A stretch of 64,000 nt of DNA. It comes from Streptomyces cinnamoneus. Lineage in GTDB: Bacteria; Actinomycetota; Actinomycetes; Streptomycetales; Streptomycetaceae. Position numbers and translations under genes: made by a program. Shown piece after piece: positions 56,695 through 64,000 of the stretch. The notes beneath the pieces were generated by a model that was given only the letters and a program-made list of their open reading frames with translations, did no database searches and was not told where the DNA came from. The stretch covers positions 372,001 to 436,000 of the forward strand of contig NZ_BMVB01000002.1 in assembly GCF_014650495.1 (NCBI RefSeq). The letters are read 5' to 3'. The first letter of the stretch is position 1; every line of letters begins with the position of its first letter.

Positions 56695-57438
56695 CTAGCG
56701 CGGTGACTCCGGCGGCCGCTGCCGCGGCATGTTCGGCCGCGTGTGGGGCGGCATCGGGAAGCGCCCCACCGGCCCGCCCGACTCACCGCGCGGACCCCAT
56801 GCGACCAGCGACTGCGTCAGCAAGGGCGCCGGCCCGGCCCGGAACTCCACCATCCAGTCGGCCGTCTCGGCCCGGACGAGCTCCGAGACGTCCTCCGAGA
56901 AGCGCCGGAGCACCGTCAGGCAGCGCTCGGCCGCCTCGCTGGCCGTGCCCTCGGTCGGGCCGAGCACCTCGCGGACGCACTCCGACGCCCAGTCGAACTG
57001 CAGCACCTCCAGCCGCCGCTGCACGGCCTGCGCCGTGGCCACGCCGCGCATCCAGCCCGACGTCAGCCCGAAGTAGCGGTCGCACGCCACGCAGGCCACC
57101 GCCCCGAGCAGCGCCAGGAACGCCCACGCCGAACCGGTGCGCAGCACCTTGGTCAGCTCCAGCAGGGGCAGGGCCGCCCCCACCACCGCGCAGAACGCGG
57201 TCCCCAGCCGCAGCCCGCGCGCCCAGCGGCGCTTCCAGGCGCGGTCGGTCAGGTACCAGTCGGCGAGGTTGAGCGCACCGCCCTCGACCCACCGGTACAG
57301 CTCGTCCAGCCGCTCGGCGGGCTCTCCCCAGTCGCCGAGGGGGAAGGTCCGGCCGCGCAGGTCGCCCCGGTGCTGCCCTGCTGGGTGGCCTCCCTGCTCG
57401 CGCGGAAGCCCCTCGGGCTGCATCTCAGGCTGGCTCAC
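56695..57438 (-). CDS. SLATT-domain membrane protein
   Basis: This 247-aa protein's core, WYLTDRAWKRRWARGLRLGT then two adjacent hydrophobic helices (AFCAVVGAALPLLELT and WAFLALLGAVACVACDRYFG), followed by a long amphipathic helix, is the SLATT arrangement found in putative pore-forming effectors of bacterial conflict systems. Gln, Gly and Pro dominate the N-terminal 40 residues. GTG 57438 has AGGAG at seven bases. No nucleotide-sensing partner gene is adjacent, so its role is open. Confidence 0.75.
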   Translation of the reverse strand: MSQPEMQPEGLPREQGGHPAGQHRGDLRGRTFPLGDWGEPAERLDELYRWVEGGALNLADWYLTDRAWKRRWARGLRLGTAFCAVVGAALPLLELTKVLRTGSAWAFLALLGAVACVACDRYFGLTSGWMRGVATAQAVQRRLEVLQFDWASECVREVLGPTEGTASEAAERCLTVLRRFSEDVSELVRAETADWMVEFRAGPAPLLTQSLVAWGPRGESGGPVGRFPMPPHTRPNMPRQRPPESPR

Positions 57439-57782
57439 CCCTGCACTCCTTCTCCGCCGTCTGTCGCCGTGTGCCGCATCCGGTTGCGATATCCGTGAGG
57501 GCAGCCTCCTTCCTACCGCCGAACGGTTGGCGTTGGGCACAAGATCCAGCCTTTTCCGTCCGTAAGTGCAGCGGGATCGGGTATAGGGCCCCACGGCCTT
57601 CACCCGAAAGAGTGTGGCCCGGCGCCCGCAGTGACGACGCACGGGGCGCCGGAACGTTCTGAGGAGCGGGCTCGCGAGCGCTCGCGGCGGCGCCCCCGGC
57701 CGGGGGCCTTCAAGAGGTTCCTACGAGCCGGGGAAGGGGCCCGAGTCGTACTGATCCACAAGGCAGGCAATAGGGTGGCCCC
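57439..57782. other. 344-bp divergent intergenic region upstream of purD
   Basis: It holds the purD promoter region, a perfect 14-bp palindrome CGCGAGCGCTCGCG (57673-57686) and, beside it, CCCCCGGCCGGGGG (57692-57705). A TATAGG stretch near 57580 could be a -10 box. No gene was seen. Confidence 0.45.
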
Positions 57783-59033
<1,251 letters not shown>

Positions 59034-59066
59034 GCGGCCGCTGCCCGGGCGTTCTCCGCACACTTG

Positions 59067-59121
59067 TCCCGCTCCGCCCCGTTCGGTACCGCTCTGTCCT
59101 GTCGAACAGAACGGAGCGGGA
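59067..59121 (+). terminator. Terminator after purD
   Basis: TCCCGCTCCG (59067-59076) and CGGAGCGGGA (59112-59121) pair perfectly, with further inner GTTCG/CGAAC pairing. The remainder of the 303-bp gap to 59336 shows no gene; it should contain the promoter of the next gene. Confidence 0.75.
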
Positions 59122-59336
59122 TCCGCAGAGGCTTTGCCCAAAGCCATTCCATCGGGTGACCGCTCGCCCAACCGGCTGACGCGCGCCGCGCCCCCAACTA
59201 GGGTGCGGCGCAGGCCGGCTGCCGCGTGGCTGACGCATCGGCCCGACCGGCCCACCGGCATTGCGATGTCAGAGGCCGGTGCCACAGTGGGGGAGGTAAG
59301 GCAAGCACCTCGGCAGAGCACTGAAGGCAACTGGGG

Positions 59337-61016
59337 GTGATCGGTCCCGTGGCAGGTCCTGAAGCAGGCGCGCTGGCCGCGCGTGCCAGAGCCCTCGCCG
59401 TGCTGCGCGTGCGCGGCGCCGCGCTGGCCGTCGCCCTCGTGCCGGCGGCCGCGGCCGTCGTGCTGGCGGCCGGTTCGGCCATGGGCCGGATCCCGGACGG
59501 CTCCGCCTGGGACGTCGTCCGCCCGGTCGTCTCCGCCGTCGCCCTGCTGGCCCTGGCGCTCGCGGCCGCCGTGGCCGTGGTCGTCTCCCGGGCCCGCCCG
59601 GCGCTCAGCCCCACCGTCCCGATCCCGGAGGAGACGGCCCCCGACCTCTACCGCCTGGTCCGCGACCTGGCCGAGCGGCTGGACGTCCCGGTGCCCTCCG
59701 CCATGGCCCTCACGCCCGACTGCGACAGCTGGCTGGAGGACCGCACCCACCCCGCGCACACCGTGCCCCGGAGGGTGCTGCGGCTGCGCAGGCGGGCCGG
59801 GGCCTCGCCCGTCCTGGTGATCGGCTCGCCCTTCCTGTGGTGGATGCGCGTGGCCGAGCTCCGTGCCCTGCTGGCCCCCGTGGTGGCGGGCACCGGCCCG
59901 GCCGCCCACCCCGACATAGCCGCGGCCCGTCGCTTCGTGAGGGGTCTGGACGCCGCCGTGGCCGTCGCGGCGACCCGGCCCCAGCTCGCGTTCGTGGGCT
60001 GGGCCGCCAGGGTCCTGCTGCGCTCCTGCCGCGACCACGCGGCCGAGATGGAGCGCGGGGTGGCCGCCGCGGCCTCCGAGCGCGCCCAGAGCGTCGACTA
60101 CGGCCTGCGCATCGTCGCCCAGGAGCAGGTCGGCCTCGCCTACGCCGGCTGGGACCGCCTGCTCAACCGGGTCGCCCTGCCCGCGTGGCGCATGGGCCGC
60201 TGGCCCTCGCGGCTCGACGCCGGCGTGGTCTCCGCGCTCACCGAGCTCTCCCGCCGCGACCGGCTGGCCGAGGGCTTCGCCTCCCGGCTGGGCGAGCGGC
60301 CCGCCTGCGACCTGCTGGAGGAGCCCGGCGTCATCGACGAGGCCGCCTCCCTGCTGGCCGCCCGGCTCTTCCACGGCGGCCCCGCCCACTCCGGCCCCGA
60401 CTGGTCGCCGGTGGCCTGGAACCAGTACCCGGACGAGGTCGTGGACCGCACCTGGCGCCTGGAGGCCGCCCGGCTGCACCGCGTCCTCGACGACATAGCC
60501 GCCACCGGCGCCGTCCCCGGAGCGCAGGACGGCACACGGCCCGGCCCCGGGCCGGACGCCGTGCCCGCCGCGCCCACCGTGGCCCGCATCCTCGACCGCC
60601 TCACCGGCCCGGCCGGCAGCGGCGTGGGCGAGGAGCTGGAGGTGCGGCTGAGCGCCGAGGTGGCGCGCGAGGCGGCCCAGGAGGAGCGCGCGGCCGAGCG
60701 GGGCGCGTTCGGCGCCGCGGCCGGCTCGTGGATCGACGGGCTGGCGCCGCTCTTCCCCCTGCAGCCCCCGCGCAGCGGACGGGAGCTGCTCACCGACCAC
60801 GTGACGGCCATGGTCTGCTGCGCGGCCGTCGACACCGCCGGCGCGGCCCCCGGGCTGGACTGGCTGGACGGCCCGGCCCTCCTGGTCGGCGGTGCCCGCC
60901 GCGCCGACCTCGCCCGGACGGTCCTGAGCCTGATCGAGGACGGCGACGGCGAGCCGCTGCGGGCCTGGCTGGGGGACGTGGGGGTCCGCCCGGAGAAGCC
61001 GGTCCGACTGATGTGA
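59337..61016 (+). CDS. M48-peptidase-like membrane protein lacking the HExxH motif
   Basis: This 559-aa protein has two N-terminal hydrophobic helices (residues 25-90), then a region matching M48-type proteins: LYRLVRDLAERLDVPVPSAM, LRLRRRAGASPVLVIGSPFL and MRVAELRALLAPVVAGTG. Where the zinc motif HExxH should follow, at residues 181-185, the sequence reads PVVAG, so it cannot be an active metalloprotease of that class. The long C-terminal half has many Arg, Glu and Ala and a GVGEELEVRLSAEV helix. GTG 59337 or GTG 59349 may start it. It may be a scaffold or a regulator. Confidence 0.75.
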   Translation: MIGPVAGPEAGALAARARALAVLRVRGAALAVALVPAAAAVVLAAGSAMGRIPDGSAWDVVRPVVSAVALLALALAAAVAVVVSRARPALSPTVPIPEETAPDLYRLVRDLAERLDVPVPSAMALTPDCDSWLEDRTHPAHTVPRRVLRLRRRAGASPVLVIGSPFLWWMRVAELRALLAPVVAGTGPAAHPDIAAARRFVRGLDAAVAVAATRPQLAFVGWAARVLLRSCRDHAAEMERGVAAAASERAQSVDYGLRIVAQEQVGLAYAGWDRLLNRVALPAWRMGRWPSRLDAGVVSALTELSRRDRLAEGFASRLGERPACDLLEEPGVIDEAASLLAARLFHGGPAHSGPDWSPVAWNQYPDEVVDRTWRLEAARLHRVLDDIAATGAVPGAQDGTRPGPGPDAVPAAPTVARILDRLTGPAGSGVGEELEVRLSAEVAREAAQEERAAERGAFGAAAGSWIDGLAPLFPLQPPRSGRELLTDHVTAMVCCAAVDTAGAAPGLDWLDGPALLVGGARRADLARTVLSLIEDGDGEPLRAWLGDVGVRPEKPVRLM

Positions 61017-61182
61017 CGAGCGCACGTGACGCACGGTGACGTGGTGACGTTCCGTAGGGGCCGAGCCATCACTTCCGGGGAATTTCCCCACGAACAGTGA
61101 CAAGTCGCGCGCGTCGTGTGATCTGCTGGGTATCTGCTGGGAAACCGAAAAGGTATGCGGGGGCCTAGGGGAGGGAGCACGC

Positions 61183-62661
61183 ATGGGGACCGACCAGGTC
61201 GGCCGCTGGGAGTCCGGTGCACTCGCGCACGCCGTCTCGGATCCCTTCGGACAGGGCCCGCTGCCCTGGCTCCGCGGCGGCGAGTTCTACTTCGACGGCA
61301 CCGGCCGGATCATCCCCTGGTACGTCGAGGCGGGCACCACCACGGCCGACGCCCGGGTCCCCGCGCCGCGCAGACCGGGCCCGCGCGCCGCGGACGACGT
61401 CCGCTGCCAGATCAAGGGCTTCGCCTCCGCCAGCTCCGTGGCCCCCGGCGAGGCCCTGGACTTCCGCATCACCGTCGACCCGCCCCAGCAGTTCGGCGTC
61501 GACGTCTACCGCATCGGCCACTACGGCGGCGTCGGCGCCGCGAAGATCACCACCAGCCCCCGGTTGTCGGGCATCGTCCAGCCCCCGCCGCTCACCGTGG
61601 ACCGCACCGTCTCCTGCCACCACTGGTGGTTGTCCTGGCGGCTGCAGATCCCCAGTTTCTGGAGCACCGGCGCCTACGTCGCCGTCCTGACCACCGCCGA
61701 CGGATACCGCAGCCACATCCCCTTCACCGTGCGCGACAGCGGCCCCGCCGACCTGCTGCTCGTCCTGCCCGACATCACCTGGCAGGCGTACAACCTCTAC
61801 CCGGAGAACGGCCGCACCGGCGCCAGCCTCTACCACGCCTGGGACGAGGACGGCCGTCTCCTCGGCGAGGCCGACGCGGCCACCACGGTCTCCTTCGACC
61901 GCCCCTACGCCGGCGCCGGCCTGCCGCTGCACGTCGGCCACGCCTACGACTTCATCCGCTGGGCCGAGCGCTACGGCTACGGCCTCGCCTACGCCGAGAC
62001 CCGCGACCTGCACGCCGGGCGAATCGATCCGGCGCGCTACCGCGGCCTGGTCTTCCCCGGCCACGACGAGTACTGGTCGGCGCCCATGCGCCGCGCCGTC
62101 GAGGATGCCCGCGACTGCGGCACCTCGCTCGTCTTCCTCTCCGCCAACACCATGTACTGGCAGGTCGAGCTCGCCCCCTCCCCGGCCGGCCCCGACCGCC
62201 TGCTCACCTGCCGCAAGCGCCGCGGCCCCGGCCGCTCCGCCCTCTGGCGCGAGGTGTCGCCCCCCGAGCAGCAGCTGCTCGGCATCCAGTACGCCGGCCG
62301 CGTCCCCGAGCCGGCCCCCCTGGTCGTCCGCAACGCCGGGCACTGGCTGTGGGAGGCCACCGGCGCCGGCGAGGGCGACGAGCTGCCCGGCCTCGTCGCC
62401 GGCGAGGCCGACCGCTACTTCCCCCGTACGGCCCTGCCCGAGCACACCCGCCGCATCCTGCTCGCCCACTCCCCGTACGAGGACGGCCAGGGCGTCCGGC
62501 GCCACCAGGAGACCTCCCTCTACCGCGCCCCCAGCGGCGCCCTGGTCTTCGCCTCCGGCACCTTCGCCTGGTCCCCCGCCCTGGACCGCCCGGGCCACGT
62601 CGACGCCCGCGTCCAGCGGGCCACGGCCAACCTGCTGGACCGCATCTGCAAGCGCGTCTGA
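61183..62661 (+). CDS. N,N-dimethylformamidase beta-subunit-like protein
   Basis: This 492-aa protein shows the DMFase beta-like C-terminal domain: GFASASSVAPGEALDFRITV, VDVYRIGHYGGVGA, LLVLPDITWQAYNLYPENG, HAYDFIRWAERYGYGLAYAE, RGLVFPGHDEYWSAPMRRAV and SANTMYWQVELA. The family name comes from one amidohydrolase. In Streptomyces, copies lie next to purine genes and their substrate is not known. No signal peptide is seen. ATG 61183 follows GGGGAGGGAGC. Confidence 0.88.
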   Translation: MGTDQVGRWESGALAHAVSDPFGQGPLPWLRGGEFYFDGTGRIIPWYVEAGTTTADARVPAPRRPGPRAADDVRCQIKGFASASSVAPGEALDFRITVDPPQQFGVDVYRIGHYGGVGAAKITTSPRLSGIVQPPPLTVDRTVSCHHWWLSWRLQIPSFWSTGAYVAVLTTADGYRSHIPFTVRDSGPADLLLVLPDITWQAYNLYPENGRTGASLYHAWDEDGRLLGEADAATTVSFDRPYAGAGLPLHVGHAYDFIRWAERYGYGLAYAETRDLHAGRIDPARYRGLVFPGHDEYWSAPMRRAVEDARDCGTSLVFLSANTMYWQVELAPSPAGPDRLLTCRKRRGPGRSALWREVSPPEQQLLGIQYAGRVPEPAPLVVRNAGHWLWEATGAGEGDELPGLVAGEADRYFPRTALPEHTRRILLAHSPYEDGQGVRRHQETSLYRAPSGALVFASGTFAWSPALDRPGHVDARVQRATANLLDRICKRV

Positions 62662-62731
62662 CCCCTCCGGGCGGCCGGGCGGGTCCGTACGGCAGAATCG
62701 AGGTGCTTGGACAAACCACCAGGAGGCCCGT

Positions 62732-63634
<903 letters not shown>

Positions 63635-63645
63635 CCACCGCCTGA

Positions 63646-63689
63646 GGCGGGCGACCCGGGGGCCTGATCCGCCCCCCCGGGGGCCCGCC
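63646..63689 (+). terminator. Terminator after purC
   Basis: GGCGGGCGACCCGGGGGC can pair with GCCCCCCCGGGGGCCCGCC, with one bulge, starting 11 bp after the stop codon. Confidence 0.75.
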
Positions 63690-63765
63690 GTCTAAGAGCC
63701 CTCTCAGACAACGTCTGCCATCGTGGGGAGCCCGAACCCATGTGCACCCCGCCGGAGGCAAGACC

Positions 63766-64000
63766 GTGGCCGAGACGTCCGTACTCGTCGTCGACGACGA
63801 CCCCGACGTCCGCGCCGCCGTCGTCGACGGCCTCACCGTCGAGGGCTACGCGGTACGGGCCGCCGCCGACGGGCTCGAAGCGCTCTCCGCCGTCGCCGCG
63901 GTGCCCCCCGCGGCCATCGTGCTCGACCTCGCCATGCCCGTCCTCGACGGCCTCGCCGTCTGCCGCCGCCTCCGCGAGCTCGGCGACCGCACCCCCGTGC
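63766..64000 (+). CDS. Response regulator, N-terminal part (truncated by the window)
   Basis: Seventy-eight codons are visible. They encode a receiver domain starting VAETSVLVVDDDPDVRAAVV, with the acidic pocket and the phosphoacceptor Asp in AIVLDLAMPVLDGLAVCRRL. The output domain lies beyond the window. GTG 63766 has GGAGG seven bases upstream, a very good signal. A histidine kinase partner is probably downstream. Confidence 0.9.
   Translation, partial: MAETSVLVVDDDPDVRAAVVDGLTVEGYAVRAAADGLEALSAVAAVPPAAIVLDLAMPVLDGLAVCRRLRELGDRTPV

Overview
This window is high-GC chromosomal DNA from a Streptomyces or very close relative. The evidence is frequent GTG starts, 4-bp stop/start overlaps, rodlins, a dnaK-grpE-dnaJ-hspR operon with HspR (HAIR) operators, a separate HAIR-controlled clpB, and a Streptomyces-type parS site inside conserved core genes. 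About 60 protein genes, one tRNA-Gly and many GC-rich hairpin terminators can be supported. No CRISPR array, insertion sequence, integrase or rRNA was seen.

Layout. Positions 1-5.1 kb hold a hormone-signalling cassette: an AfsA-type butyrolactone/butenolide synthase with a TTA codon, a divergent cytochrome P450, an ArpA/ScbR-type receptor, and two translationally coupled reductases. From 5.3 to 7.7 kb come a TetR regulator, a small HTH protein with repeated CAAGTAC elements between them, and two tandem rodlins (aerial-hypha surface proteins). From 7.7 to 12.1 kb lies the most novel part. It has an XRE regulator divergent from two paralogous 71-72 aa peptides with near-identical N-termini and divergent C-termini, then a PqqD-like/M50 membrane metalloprotease and a secreted four-cysteine protein. 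This looks like a compact, undescribed precursor-peptide system.

From 12.2 to 17 kb are an orphan AbiEii-like protein, tRNA-Gly(CCC), a zinc-ribbon miniprotein, dcd, a phosphoribosyltransferase, a Yip1-like membrane protein, a MarR-like regulator and a Uma2 protein. From 17 to 28.2 kb come an EtfD-like iron-sulfur membrane oxidoreductase, the dnaK operon, an AbiEi-DUF559 fusion, a PPOX protein and clpB. From 28.2 to 39.2 kb are housekeeping genes ending in pyrE and fba, with parS buried in a 40-bp palindrome between those two. From 39.3 to 46.2 kb lie an MFS pump, the overlapping kynA-kynU-kynB tryptophan catabolic operon and a two-component system. From 46.2 to 57.4 kb are a diacylglycerol-kinase-like protein, purA, a Ser/Thr kinase, a TTG-initiated cold-shock gene, a class III aminotransferase with GntR regulator, and a GT2/membrane glycosyltransferase fusion. 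From 57.8 kb to the end are purD, an M48-like protein without its metal motif, an N,N-dimethylformamidase beta-like protein, purC and a truncated response regulator.

How parts work together. HspR, encoded last in the dnaK operon, probably represses its own operon and clpB through the matching HAIR operators. The kyn genes convert tryptophan to anthranilate. purA, purD and purC serve purine synthesis; dcd and pyrE serve pyrimidine synthesis. The hormone cassette, the rodlins and the peptide cluster all fit functions tied to differentiation.
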